A stretch of DNA of 64,000 nucleotides, taken from assembly GCF_021261325.1 (NCBI RefSeq), contig NZ_JAJSBI010000005.1, forward strand, positions 248,001 to 312,000. Direction: 5' to 3'. Below are positions 42,494-51,026 of the stretch, piece by piece (within the stretch, counting starts at the first letter, position 1; each line of letters starts with the position of its first letter). The notes under the pieces were generated by a model that worked only from the letters and a program-made list of their open reading frames with translations, did not search any database and was not told where the DNA came from. Position numbers and translations under genes: made by a program. Source of the DNA: Streptomyces guryensis (lineage in GTDB: Bacteria > Actinomycetota > Actinomycetes > Streptomycetales > Streptomycetaceae).

Positions 42494-44326
42494 GTGCACC
42501 TCCTCCACCAGCGCGGCCCGCTGCACGACCTCCCGGACACCCCGGAGGCGTACGACGCCGTCCTCGCCGACGTCGTCGAGCAAGCCCTGCGGCGGATGAC
42601 CCCGGAGGGCAATCTCGAACACCCCGACTGCGTCGACGACATCGGCGACACCTCGCTCGGCATCACGTCCCTGCTGGTGCTCGCCCTGCAGCGCACCAAG
42701 GACACGCGGCTCCCGGAGGCGGTGCACCGCAGCCTCGCCTTCCACCTGCGCGAGCGGGTCCACCTCGACGACAATCCGGGCTACCCGAACCTGAGGATCC
42801 GCAACTCGGGCTTCCCGTACGCCCGTTACGTCCTGGAGGCGGGCGCCCACCCCATCGGCGACTGGCCGAGCACGGTCTGGGCGCTGCTTCAGGCGGTCGA
42901 CATCCTCGACGCGCCGGACGGCCTGGTCGATGCCGACCAGCGCGCCCGACTGCTGGACGTGGCACGGGGCTACTGGCGTTGGCTGACCGAGGCGACCTTC
43001 TTCAACCCGCAGGAGGCCGGCAACCAGGCCATCGGGTGCGTGGTCGGTGGCCTGATGCTGGCACGGCATCTCCCGCCGGAGAAAGCGGAACCGGTCCGCG
43101 CCCGGGCGATCGGCCTGTACACCGACGAGATCCGCGCGCACCGGGTGACCGATCGGGGCGCCCTGCTGCCCCCGGAGCACGGTGGCGCCTACGACAACAA
43201 CTACGGCCCGATCTCCCTCTCCTTCCTCGCCCAGGCCCACCGGGTCAGCGGCGAGGAGATCTTCGCGGAGGACGGCGACGCGCTCGCCCGCTACATCGAC
43301 GCCCGCCTCACGGGCGGCGGCTTCGACAGCGGCGGTCCGCGCTACAGCGAGCAGCACTCCGGCTTCGAGTCGGTCCTCGGCCTGCGCTACTTCGGCCGCC
43401 GTATCGGCTCCGACCTGGGCCGCTACCGGGGCGACACCCGCTGGGGGCGGCACGCCGTGAAGCCCGACGGCGGTGTCGACGGGCACTTCGCATGGATGCT
43501 GGTCTGGCAGATCCAGGACCCCACGCGCTGGCACCGCACGCCCTCGACCGTGCCCGTGCGCCACCAGCTCCGGGCGGGCACCGTCTCGGTGGCCTTCGAC
43601 GACCGTATGACCCCGTCGGTCGTCGAGGCGGGCGGCACCTACTACCTGCCCGCGGCCGTGAACCGCCAGCATGGCTTCGGCCCCGTGCTGGACGGATTCG
43701 TGTTCTGCCGTCCCATGGGCGAGGTCCGGGTACGGGATGTGCGCATCGACGGGCTGGCGGCGAAGCTGGTCACCAAGCCGGTGGTCGGCCGCGACCACGT
43801 CCTGCGGCACGTGCGGTCCCTCTACGTCACCGACGGCACGAGCCTGTGGACGGCGGTCGTCGTGGACCGCCTGCCCTCAGAGCCGTATCTGCTCGCCGGC
43901 CTGCCGTACGCGGCCGACGACGGCGACCGGGTGCGCCGGACCGCCGAGGGCGCCGTGGCGTCGGCGGGCACGCTCCGTCTGACCCACCCGCAGGCGCAGG
44001 GTTCGGAGCATTTCGACGCCCGTGCGGAACTCACCCAGGAACAGGCGGCCTTCGCGCTCGCCGCCGACCCGCGGGGCTACGGCAACCCCGACGACGGCTG
44101 GCGCCACCTGGTGAGCTCCACCGCCCTGGAGGCGGGCCCGGTCCCGGGCGCACCGGATGATCTGCATGCGTTCGCCGTACGGTACGGCTCCGCGGCGCCG
44201 CTCACGCTGTCGGTCGAACGGGCGGCGGACGGGCTGCGCATCGAAACCTCGGCCTTCACCGCGGTGATCGGCGCCGACGACGAGCGGGGTGAGCCGCAGC
44301 TGACGCTGCGCGCGGTCAGCCCTTGA
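42494..44326 (+). CDS. Cytoplasmic alpha/alpha-toroid-like glycan enzyme candidate B
   Basis: GTG 42494 (GAAGGG upstream) encodes 610 residues with no signal peptide. The N-terminal 330 residues are helical with toroid-like spacing (DDIGDTSLGITSLLVLALQR; FNPQEAGNQAIGCVVGGLML; GAYDNNYGPISLSFLAQAHR). The second half is beta-rich (QLRAGTVSVAFDDRM; YVTDGTSLWTAVVVDRLP). The motifs NQAIG and YDNNYGPIS carry candidate catalytic or sugar-binding residues. The architecture parallels candidate A without obvious identity, implying two different steps on one substrate. The last 11 bp overlap the converging kinase gene. Confidence 0.75.
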   Translation: MHLLHQRGPLHDLPDTPEAYDAVLADVVEQALRRMTPEGNLEHPDCVDDIGDTSLGITSLLVLALQRTKDTRLPEAVHRSLAFHLRERVHLDDNPGYPNLRIRNSGFPYARYVLEAGAHPIGDWPSTVWALLQAVDILDAPDGLVDADQRARLLDVARGYWRWLTEATFFNPQEAGNQAIGCVVGGLMLARHLPPEKAEPVRARAIGLYTDEIRAHRVTDRGALLPPEHGGAYDNNYGPISLSFLAQAHRVSGEEIFAEDGDALARYIDARLTGGGFDSGGPRYSEQHSGFESVLGLRYFGRRIGSDLGRYRGDTRWGRHAVKPDGGVDGHFAWMLVWQIQDPTRWHRTPSTVPVRHQLRAGTVSVAFDDRMTPSVVEAGGTYYLPAAVNRQHGFGPVLDGFVFCRPMGEVRVRDVRIDGLAAKLVTKPVVGRDHVLRHVRSLYVTDGTSLWTAVVVDRLPSEPYLLAGLPYAADDGDRVRRTAEGAVASAGTLRLTHPQAQGSEHFDARAELTQEQAAFALAADPRGYGNPDDGWRHLVSSTALEAGPVPGAPDDLHAFAVRYGSAAPLTLSVERAADGLRIETSAFTAVIGADDERGEPQLTLRAVSP

Positions 44327-44972
44327 GGGCGAGTGCGTCCACCGGCACCACCAGGTCCGCCCGGTCACGGGTCGCGGCGACCAGCTCCGCGTTGCGCTGG
44401 TCGCTGCGCAGCACCCAGGCCACTGCCTCCTGGTGCGCCTTGCCGAACTCCTCGTGCCGGGCGATCAGCCGCCGGAGGCGTTCCCGCTCGTCCAGTTCGC
44501 AGAACCACACCTCGTCGAGCCGGCTGCGGACGCGGGGCCAGGCGCCCGTGTCCAGCAGCAGGTAGTTGCCCTCGGTCACCACCAGCCGTGCCGTCGGCGG
44601 CACCGGGACGGCGCCCGCGATCGGCTGCTCCAGCACCCGCTCGAACCCCGGCGCGTACACCACGCCGGCCTCGTCGTTCTCGCGCAGGCGGGCCAGCAGT
44701 GCCGCGTACCCGGCCGCGTCGAAGGTGTCGGGCGCTCCCTTGCGGTCCCGGCGGCCCAGCCGGTCCAGCTCGGCGTCGGCGAGGTGGAAGCCGTCCATGG
44801 GGACGTGCGCGACCCACGGCTGCTCCGCCGTCCCGTTCAGCTCCCGCACCAGGTTCTCCGCGAGGGTCGACTTGCCTGCCCCCGGGCTGCCGGTGATGCC
44901 CAGGACGGCGCGGCGCCCGCCTCGGGAGAGCGCGCGGGCACGGGTCAGCAGATCGTCGAAAGTCAGCGGCAC
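44316..44972 (-). CDS. Nucleoside/nucleotide-kinase-family P-loop protein
   Basis: The 218-residue protein (GTG 44972) has a Walker A GITGSPGAGKST (about 25-36), the lid-like VPMDGFHLADAELDRLGRRD, VVTEGNYLLLD and WFCELDERERLRRLIARHE. This is the pattern of the phosphoribulokinase/uridine kinase/pantothenate kinase superfamily, near YggC/fructose-kinase-like members. It converges on the glycan operon and overlaps its last gene by 11 bp, so it is probably not part of it. Substrate unknown. Confidence 0.82.
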   Translation of the reverse strand: MPLTFDDLLTRARALSRGGRRAVLGITGSPGAGKSTLAENLVRELNGTAEQPWVAHVPMDGFHLADAELDRLGRRDRKGAPDTFDAAGYAALLARLRENDEAGVVYAPGFERVLEQPIAGAVPVPPTARLVVTEGNYLLLDTGAWPRVRSRLDEVWFCELDERERLRRLIARHEEFGKAHQEAVAWVLRSDQRNAELVAATRDRADLVVPVDALALKG

Positions 44973-45076
44973 ACGGCAGAGTGTGTCACCCGGGTGGCGG
45001 TGCGATGAACTGCGGCGGCGCGGGGAGGCGTCTCAGTACAGGGGACACGTCCGTGGTGAGGAAGGGAGCCGGTGCC

Positions 45077-45472
45077 GTGCCCGACGACGCAGCGCAGATC
45101 CGCACACTGATCGAGAAGTGGGCCGAGTCCGTCCACCGCGGCGACCTCGACGGAGTCCTGGCCGATCATGCCGAGGACATCGTGATGTACGACGTCCCGC
45201 CCCCGCACGAGGGCATCCACGGACTGGCCGCCTACCGCGCGAGCTGGCCGCCGTTCTTCGCGTGGCAGGCCCAGGGCGCCTGCTTCGACATCGAGTCCCT
45301 GCACGTCACCGCCGGCACCGACGTCGCCTACGCGCACGCACTCCTGCGCTGCGCCACCCCGCAGGAACTGGCCGAACACCCCACGCTCCGCCTGCGGTTG
45401 ACGTTCGGCCTGCGCAAGGAGCGGGACCGCTGGCTGGTCGCGCACGAACACCACTCGTTCCCCCACGACTGA
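45077..45472 (+). CDS. SnoaL/SgcJ-like small protein (NTF2 fold)
   Basis: GTG 45077 with GGAAGGGAG 8 bp upstream gives 131 residues. The NTF2-like pattern is clear: IRTLIEKWAESVHRGDLDGV, HAEDIVMYDVPPPHEG and WLVAHEHHSFP. The family includes ketosteroid-isomerase-like cyclases and many proteins of unknown function (SgcJ/EcaC annotation). It lies alone between the kinase and the proteasome gene. Confidence 0.8.
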   Translation: MPDDAAQIRTLIEKWAESVHRGDLDGVLADHAEDIVMYDVPPPHEGIHGLAAYRASWPPFFAWQAQGACFDIESLHVTAGTDVAYAHALLRCATPQELAEHPTLRLRLTFGLRKERDRWLVAHEHHSFPHD

Positions 45473-45557
45473 CGAGCCCCGCGCCTGCTACTGGCGTTTC
45501 CCGCGGTCCTGGTTCAGGTAGGAGTCGGATGTCGGGCCGACGAGGAGGGGGAGTGGC

Positions 45558-46412
45558 ATGACCGCGAGTGACACGGACGGCCGGTTGGGGGAGGAGTTCT
45601 TCACTCCGGGAACCGCGTCCTTCACCGAGTTCCTGGCTGCGCACCGCCCCGAACTGCTGCCCACGCGCCGCCCCTTCCCGGACGGTGTCCGGGCCGAGCC
45701 CGGCCAATTCCCGCACGGCACCACCGTGCTCGCCCTCGCCTACCGGGACGGCGTGCTGATCGCCGGCGACCGCCGCGCCACGATGGGCAACCTCATCGCC
45801 CAGCGCGACCTGGAGAAGGTGCACCCTGCGGACGACCACACCGCCGTGGCCTTCGCCGGCTCCGTCGGACTCGCTCTGGACATGGTGAAGCTGTACCAGG
45901 TCGAGCTGACGCACTTCGAGAAGATCGAGGGCATCCCGATGACCCTCAACGCGAAGGCGAGGCGCCTGTCGGGCATGATCCGGCAGAACCTCGGCCAGGC
46001 CATGCAGGGCCTCGCCGTCGTACCGCTCCTGACCGGCTACGACGAGTCCGCCCCGGACGGCGAGAAGGGCCGCATCTTCAGCTTCGACGTCGTCGGCGGC
46101 CTGTACGAGAAGACGGACTTCCACGCCGAGGGCTCCGGATCGCCGTACGCCCGGGGCGCGCTCAAGAAGCTGTTCCGCAAGGGCATGGACCGGCGCGAGG
46201 CGGCACTGGCCGCCCTCCAGGCGCTCTACGACGCGGCCGACGACGACTCCGCGACCGGCGGCCCGGACATCAACCGCCGTATCTTCCCCATCGTGTCGGT
46301 GATCACCGAGGAGGGCTTCGAGCGGCTGTCGGAGCCCGAGACGGAGGCGCTGAGCCGCGAGATGGCCGAGCAGCGCCGCAGCCGGCCGGACGGGCCGACC
46401 GCCGCTCCCTGA
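45558..46412 (+). CDS. Orphan 20S proteasome beta subunit (PrcB paralogue)
   Basis: ATG 45558 follows GAGGAGGGGGAG; the precursor has 284 residues. The 54-residue propeptide ends at PHG before T55, which becomes the catalytic Thr1 of TTVLALAYRDG. Numbered from Thr1, D17 (AGDRRATMGN) and K33 (LEK) are present, as is the SGS loop (GSGSPYARG). It should be able to self-process and cleave peptides. The usual actinobacterial order is pup-prcB-prcA; here no pup and no alpha subunit adjoin, and the sequence is clearly divergent from housekeeping PrcB. It is probably a second, specialised beta subunit that pairs with the standard PrcA or forms an alternative particle (inference). Confidence 0.9.
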   Translation: MTASDTDGRLGEEFFTPGTASFTEFLAAHRPELLPTRRPFPDGVRAEPGQFPHGTTVLALAYRDGVLIAGDRRATMGNLIAQRDLEKVHPADDHTAVAFAGSVGLALDMVKLYQVELTHFEKIEGIPMTLNAKARRLSGMIRQNLGQAMQGLAVVPLLTGYDESAPDGEKGRIFSFDVVGGLYEKTDFHAEGSGSPYARGALKKLFRKGMDRREAALAALQALYDAADDDSATGGPDINRRIFPIVSVITEEGFERLSEPETEALSREMAEQRRSRPDGPTAAP

Positions 46413-46467
46413 GAGCGGACCCGGGCTTTGGTCTTTCCCCTTCCATGGTGAAGAGCTGTCGCGGCCT

Positions 46468-46487
46468 TTGCTGCACATAATGTGCAA
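46468..46487. promoter_or_regulatory. Palindrome upstream of the nickel/cobalt permease gene
   Basis: TGCACATAATGTGCA (46472-46486) is a perfect odd palindrome, extended by TTGC and A on the flanks so that TTGC...GCAA half-sites appear. Fur-family nickel regulators (Nur) of Streptomyces use TTGC/GCAA-rich sites, so metal control is plausible. CATAAT within it could also be the -10 box. Confidence 0.6.
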
Positions 46488-46551
46488 GTACTGGAGTATG
46501 GCACCAGGTTGCGGACGCAGCCGCTGTGCACCCGAAAGAAGACCTCCCCGA

Positions 46552-47700
46552 ATGACGGCCGCCCCCGACACCGCTTCGCCCCTCCCCGTCAAGCGCCCGG
46601 CCTGGCAACGCGTCCGCAGTTCCATGACACGGGAGGAGTGGACCAGAATCGGCGGGATGGCAGCGTTCGTGCTGGCCCTGCACGTCGTTGGCTGGTTCAC
46701 GCTCGTCGGGATCGTCGCACCCGAGCACTACAGCGTCGGCACGCAGTCCTTCGGTGTCGGCATCGGCATCACCGCGTACACGCTCGGCATGCGGCACGCC
46801 TTCGACGCCGACCACATCGCCGCGATCGACAACACCACCCGCAAGCTGATGGGCGAGGGACAGCGGCCCCTGTCGGTCGGCTTCTGGTTCTCGCTCGGGC
46901 ACTCCAGCGTCGTCTTCGCCCTGGCGCTGCTGCTCTCCTTCGGCGTCAAGGCCGTGGCGGGACCGGTCCGCGACGACAACTCCCGGCTCCACGACCTCAC
47001 CGGCCTGATCGGCACGACCGTCTCCGGGACCTTCCTCTACCTCATCGCGGTCATCAACATCGTGATCATGGCGGGGATCTGGAAGGTCTTCCGGCGCATG
47101 CGCTCCGGCCAGTTCGACGAGGCGGCCCTGGAGGAACAGCTCAACAACCGCGGCTTCATGAACCGCCTGCTGGGCCGGGTGATGAAGTCGGTCACCAAGC
47201 CCTGGCAGATGTACCCGCTCGGCCTGCTCTTCGGCCTCGGGTTCGACACCGCCACCGAGATCGCCCTGCTCGTGCTGGCCGGCTCCGGCGCCGCCTCGGG
47301 ACTTCCCTGGTACGCGATCCTGTGCCTGCCGGTCCTGTTCGCCGCCGGCATGTCCCTCCTCGACACCATCGACGGCTCGTTCATGAACTTCGCCTACGAC
47401 TGGGCCTTCTCCAAGCCGGTCCGGAAGGTCTACTACAACCTCACCATCACCGGCCTCTCGGTCGCCGTCGCGCTGCTCATCGGCACCGTCGAACTCCTCG
47501 GTCTGCTCGCCCAGCAGTTCGGCCTGCACGGGGCGTTCTGGGACTGGATCGCCGGCCTCGACCTCAACACCGTCGGCTTCGTCATCGTCGGCCTGTTCTT
47601 CGCCACCTGGACCGCGGCCCTGCTGGTGTGGAAGCTGGGCCGCATCGAGGAGAAGTGGACAGCGGGCCTGTCCCGGCCCGCGGAACAGCCCGCGGACTAG
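46552..47700 (+). CDS. NiCoT-family nickel/cobalt permease
   Basis: From ATG 46552 the protein has 382 residues (ATG 46498, 18 residues longer, is possible). The signature RHAFDADHIAAIDN in helix II, with the metal-coordinating H, D and H, and LGHSSVVF and FGLGFDTATEIALL, define the HoxN/NixA-type NiCoT permeases, with about eight helices. It imports Ni2+ or Co2+ for urease, hydrogenase, superoxide dismutase or cobalamin. The palindrome 65 bp upstream may be a metal-responsive operator. I searched the leader for a cobalamin riboswitch and saw none. Confidence 0.9.
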   Translation: MTAAPDTASPLPVKRPAWQRVRSSMTREEWTRIGGMAAFVLALHVVGWFTLVGIVAPEHYSVGTQSFGVGIGITAYTLGMRHAFDADHIAAIDNTTRKLMGEGQRPLSVGFWFSLGHSSVVFALALLLSFGVKAVAGPVRDDNSRLHDLTGLIGTTVSGTFLYLIAVINIVIMAGIWKVFRRMRSGQFDEAALEEQLNNRGFMNRLLGRVMKSVTKPWQMYPLGLLFGLGFDTATEIALLVLAGSGAASGLPWYAILCLPVLFAAGMSLLDTIDGSFMNFAYDWAFSKPVRKVYYNLTITGLSVAVALLIGTVELLGLLAQQFGLHGAFWDWIAGLDLNTVGFVIVGLFFATWTAALLVWKLGRIEEKWTAGLSRPAEQPAD

Positions 47701-47721
47701 ACCCGCCGTCCGTTCAGGCTC

Positions 47722-48681
47722 TCAGTCCCGCAGCTTCAGCTCCTTGCGCCACTTGACGAACTGCTGGTCCGGATCTCCCGTGTACGACCAGGGAGTCCGT
47801 GTGGCCCGGCGCCCCAGCATCCCCAGCACGGTGGCGGCGACCTCCGGAACACGAGCGTTGCAGGCCGCGTGTGCCAGGTGGTTGAGGTCGCGCAGTTCGC
47901 CGGGGGCGATGCCGCTGTCCGTGCGGCCCATGATCCAGCGCTGCCAGGTGCGGCGCACGTCGCTGACCGCACCGTCGTGGTTCCAGTGCTGTCCGAGACC
48001 CACCGCGGACTGGCTGCCCTGCGCCGTGTCGAGGGCGTAGCGGTACTCCTCCACCCGCGCGTACTGCACCAGAACCGGCAGTGCGCAGCCCGCGGGTGCC
48101 ACTCCGGCCGCGTCGCGGGCGAAGTCGTACATGAGGCCGTGGGTGCCGTGCCAGCGTGCCGAGTAGTAGTGCAGGACCTGGAGGTGGCCCTCCACGCTGT
48201 ACGGGTCCCGCTGGTGCAACTCGTCCCACCAGCGCGACAGTTCCTGGCGCCGCACCCCCGAGGAGTAGAGCCGGGCCACCGAGATCAGGGAGATCCACGG
48301 CGTCGGGTCGTCCAGGTATGCCTCCGCGGCCTGCAGACAGGCCGTCACCGCGGTGTCGATGCGGTGCTGGTCGATCGGCACGCCCCGGCCCGCGGCGACG
48401 GCCAGGTTGAACGCGCGGGCCGTCTCCGTCGCCGCCCGCAGCACCAGCGCGTCACCGCTGTGGGGCTCGGCCGCCAGCCACGACTCCACCGTCGAACTGC
48501 TCGCGCAGGCCTGTGCGAGCAGCCGGACGCGGTGGCCGCGCGAGAGCCAGTCCGGGCCGGTGGCCCGCAGCAGGTCCCTGAGGCCCTGCCAGCGGCCGAT
48601 GACGATGTCGTGACGTGCGTTGGTCAGGGACGCGTCCCCGCAGTCGGGGTCGTAGTCGGGAGCGAATCGGTCTCTCGCCAT
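47722..48681 (-). CDS. Protein of unknown function, helical repeat-like, coupled to an amino-acid permease
   Basis: ATG 48681 lies 11 bp after the permease stop, giving 319 residues. The protein is almost entirely helical with repeated hairpins suggesting TPR-like folding (VTACLQAAEAYLDDPTPWIS; ELSRWWDELHQRDPYSVEGH; ELRDLNHLAHAACNARVPEV). No signal, membrane segment or catalytic motif is visible. Its start sits so close to the permease gene that the two must share an mRNA. A ribosome site is weak. Confidence 0.7.
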   Translation of the reverse strand: MARDRFAPDYDPDCGDASLTNARHDIVIGRWQGLRDLLRATGPDWLSRGHRVRLLAQACASSSTVESWLAAEPHSGDALVLRAATETARAFNLAVAAGRGVPIDQHRIDTAVTACLQAAEAYLDDPTPWISLISVARLYSSGVRRQELSRWWDELHQRDPYSVEGHLQVLHYYSARWHGTHGLMYDFARDAAGVAPAGCALPVLVQYARVEEYRYALDTAQGSQSAVGLGQHWNHDGAVSDVRRTWQRWIMGRTDSGIAPGELRDLNHLAHAACNARVPEVAATVLGMLGRRATRTPWSYTGDPDQQFVKWRKELKLRD

Positions 48682-48692
48682 CGGGGTCTGCC

Positions 48693-50165
48693 TCAGAAGT
48701 CGGTGGAGAGACCTTCGTGGACACGGGTGTTCCCCGCCGGCCGGTCGTCGGGCACGTACTCCGCCTCGACGGTGCGGCTGGCGTCCAGGCGGGCGGGCCG
48801 GTAGTAGTCGCTGCCCCGCCTCCAGTACCAGAGCATCGGGACCAGTCCGACGGCGAGCCCGCCGATGCCGATCGCGATCGCCGCGGTGTCGAGTTCGCTC
48901 AGCGACTCGGCGAAGATCCAGAACATGAACAGCGCACCGAACAGCGGCCACAACCCGCCGAGCAGGAGGTTCGCGGCCGACTTCAGCAGCATCTTGCGGT
49001 ACGCCACGACCACCGCGAGGCCCGCCAGGCCGTAGTACACGGAGATCTGCAGACCGATCGCCGAGATCGCGTCGGAGAGGATGTCGCCCACCGAGCCGAG
49101 CGCGTTGGAGGCGATGAACATCGCCAGCGCCACCCCGCCCACCACCGTGATGGCCACCCACGGGGTGTTCCACGTACGGTGCACCCGACCCAGCGCGGAC
49201 GGCATCGTACGGTCGCGCCCCATCGCGAACAGCGAGCGCGTGACCTGGATGAGAGTGGTCTCCAGGGTGGCGATGGTCGACAGCATCACCGCCACGATCA
49301 GCAGCTTGCCGCCCCAGCCCGGCCAGATCGCCTCGCCGAGCGCGCCCAGCACGTTCGCGTCGTTCGCCTCGATCTGCTTCGAGGTCAGGATGACGTTCAC
49401 CGCGATGGTGAACACCTCGAAGAGCAGGAAGACGATGCCCACCCCGATCAGGCCCGCGAGTCCCGTCGTACGACGGCTGTTACGGGTCTCCTCGCTCAGG
49501 TTGCTGGTGACGTCCCAGCCCCAGTAGTAGAAGGCGGCGACGAGTGCGCCCGACGCGAAGCCCGACACCCCGTCGAAGTGCGAGAAGCCGAGCCAGGACC
49601 AGTCGAACGCGCGGGCGTTGCCGGTGTGGAAGACGGCGAGCACCGCGAACAGCGCCAGTATCGCCAGCTCGACGCCCGACATGACGAGCTGGGCGCGGAC
49701 GGTGAGCCGGGCGCCGCCCAGCACCACGAGCAGCATGATGACGAACCAGGCCGCGCCGACCACCGTCGACAGCGCGGTGTTGTCGGCGAGGCCCTCGTCG
49801 AACAGAGCGAGGGTCATCGACCCTGCGGGCAGTGAGCCGGCCACCATGAAGATGGTCGCCGAGATGACCAGCGCCCAGCCGCTGATGAACCCGAGAAAGG
49901 GATGGAGTGTGCGCCCCACCCAGGAGTAACTGGCGCCCGCGTTCACGTCGATACGGCCGAGATAGCTGAACGCCAGCGCGATTCCCAGCATGGGTATCGC
50001 GCAGTACAGCAGCGCGGCCGGGCTGGCCAGGCCCACCGCGCCGACGAGGACGGCGGTGGTCGCGGCGATCGAGTACGCCGGAGCGCTGCCCGCGACTGCC
50101 ATCACCACGGTGTCGAACGTACCGAGGGCGTTGGCCTGCAGCCCTCTGCCCCTGCTGTTGCTCAT
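48693..50165 (-). CDS. APC-superfamily amino-acid permease
   Basis: The 490-residue protein has about 12 membrane helices and the APC start motif QANALGTFDTVVMAVAGSAPAY in helix I, with further family motifs NAGASYSWVG and LSEETRNSRRTTGLAG (loop after helix V-VI). A polar C-terminal tail follows helix 12. It imports an amino acid, polyamine or ethanolamine-like amine with protons. GGAAAG precedes ATG 50165. The promoter region carries a notable double TTGACC repeat. Confidence 0.88.
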   Translation of the reverse strand: MSNSRGRGLQANALGTFDTVVMAVAGSAPAYSIAATTAVLVGAVGLASPAALLYCAIPMLGIALAFSYLGRIDVNAGASYSWVGRTLHPFLGFISGWALVISATIFMVAGSLPAGSMTLALFDEGLADNTALSTVVGAAWFVIMLLVVLGGARLTVRAQLVMSGVELAILALFAVLAVFHTGNARAFDWSWLGFSHFDGVSGFASGALVAAFYYWGWDVTSNLSEETRNSRRTTGLAGLIGVGIVFLLFEVFTIAVNVILTSKQIEANDANVLGALGEAIWPGWGGKLLIVAVMLSTIATLETTLIQVTRSLFAMGRDRTMPSALGRVHRTWNTPWVAITVVGGVALAMFIASNALGSVGDILSDAISAIGLQISVYYGLAGLAVVVAYRKMLLKSAANLLLGGLWPLFGALFMFWIFAESLSELDTAAIAIGIGGLAVGLVPMLWYWRRGSDYYRPARLDASRTVEAEYVPDDRPAGNTRVHEGLSTDF

Positions 50166-50376
50166 GGTTGCGCTGCTTTCCGTCTTGCACGACGCGAGGG
50201 CGACCCGCCCCGACGGCGTAGGGGGAGGTGGGGGGTTGTGAACCCGCCCCGGACCACCGAGGGTTGGCCTCGGAGCAGATCAAGGGCAGCGAAAAACGAG
50301 GGGGTGGTGGAGAGCGCACGGCCGCCTGCGTTGTCGTTCGGTCACGCCGTGTATGCGAGTGATGATAGCCCTACTC

Positions 50377-50397
50377 CTTGACCTTTCAAGATTGACC
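50377..50397. promoter_or_regulatory. Repeat-rich site upstream of the amino-acid permease gene
   Basis: CTTGA-cctt-TCAAG (50377-50390) is a perfect hairpin palindrome, and TTGACC occurs twice (50378-50383, 50392-50397) in direct repeat with a 14-bp period. The region is locally AT-rich. It fits a regulator site plus -35 elements for the divergent permease and DUF5709 genes. Confidence 0.5.
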
Positions 50398-50512
50398 AAG
50401 GGGTAACCTCCTGCGCCGCCGGGGACTCCAGTGGTTGGACGGCGCGCAACGGGAAACGCGGATCGGGACACCGTACGAAGACGACCCGCCGCAGCGCCCG
50501 AGGGAGGCACTC

Positions 50513-51016
50513 ATGGGCAGCGAACGCACGCGCCCCGAACCGATGGCCGACGACGCCTACCAGCCCACCGCGACGAACGAGGAGCAGGAGGACGCGGCGC
50601 CGCTCGACCTGCAGGACGCCATCGACGAACGCACCTACGACGACACCCTCGACGAGGGCTACTCCCCACCGGAGAAGCCCCTTGGCGTCACCAAACACGG
50701 CACGACCGCCGCCGAGCAGCGCACCGGCGAGAGCCTCGACGAACGGCTCGCCGAGGAGGTCCCCGACGGGGCCGGGCCCGCTGGTGACGAGCTCGGCGAC
50801 CTCCCCGGAGGCGAGGGCGAACCGGTCGACCCCGAGGCCGGCACGGAACGCGCGGGCCGCCTGGTCGCGCCGGACGAGGGCGCCCACCCCGACAGGACCA
50901 AGGAAGCGGTCGCCGACGACGTGGGCATCGACGGCGGTGCGGCCCGCGCAGACGAGGCCGCCGTCCACATCGTCGAGGACGGGACGCGGCTGCCCGACGC
51001 CGGCCAGGACCGCTGA
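50513..51016 (+). CDS. DUF5709-type acidic protein
   Basis: ATG 50513 follows GAGGGAGGC; the protein has 167 residues and is highly acidic and probably largely disordered. The segments LDERTYDDTLDEGYSPPEKP-like and TAAEQRTGESLDERLAEEVPD, and the tail VHIVEDG, match the DUF5709 family seen widely in actinomycetes. Function unknown. Confidence 0.85.
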   Translation: MGSERTRPEPMADDAYQPTATNEEQEDAAPLDLQDAIDERTYDDTLDEGYSPPEKPLGVTKHGTTAAEQRTGESLDERLAEEVPDGAGPAGDELGDLPGGEGEPVDPEAGTERAGRLVAPDEGAHPDRTKEAVADDVGIDGGAARADEAAVHIVEDGTRLPDAGQDR

Positions 51017-51026
51017 CGCCGGCCCG

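Noticed and set aside
46413..46551. Cobalamin or NiCo riboswitch in the permease leader
   Set aside because: The 139-bp gap has no B12-box or NiCo-like stems; only the protein-type palindrome was seen.
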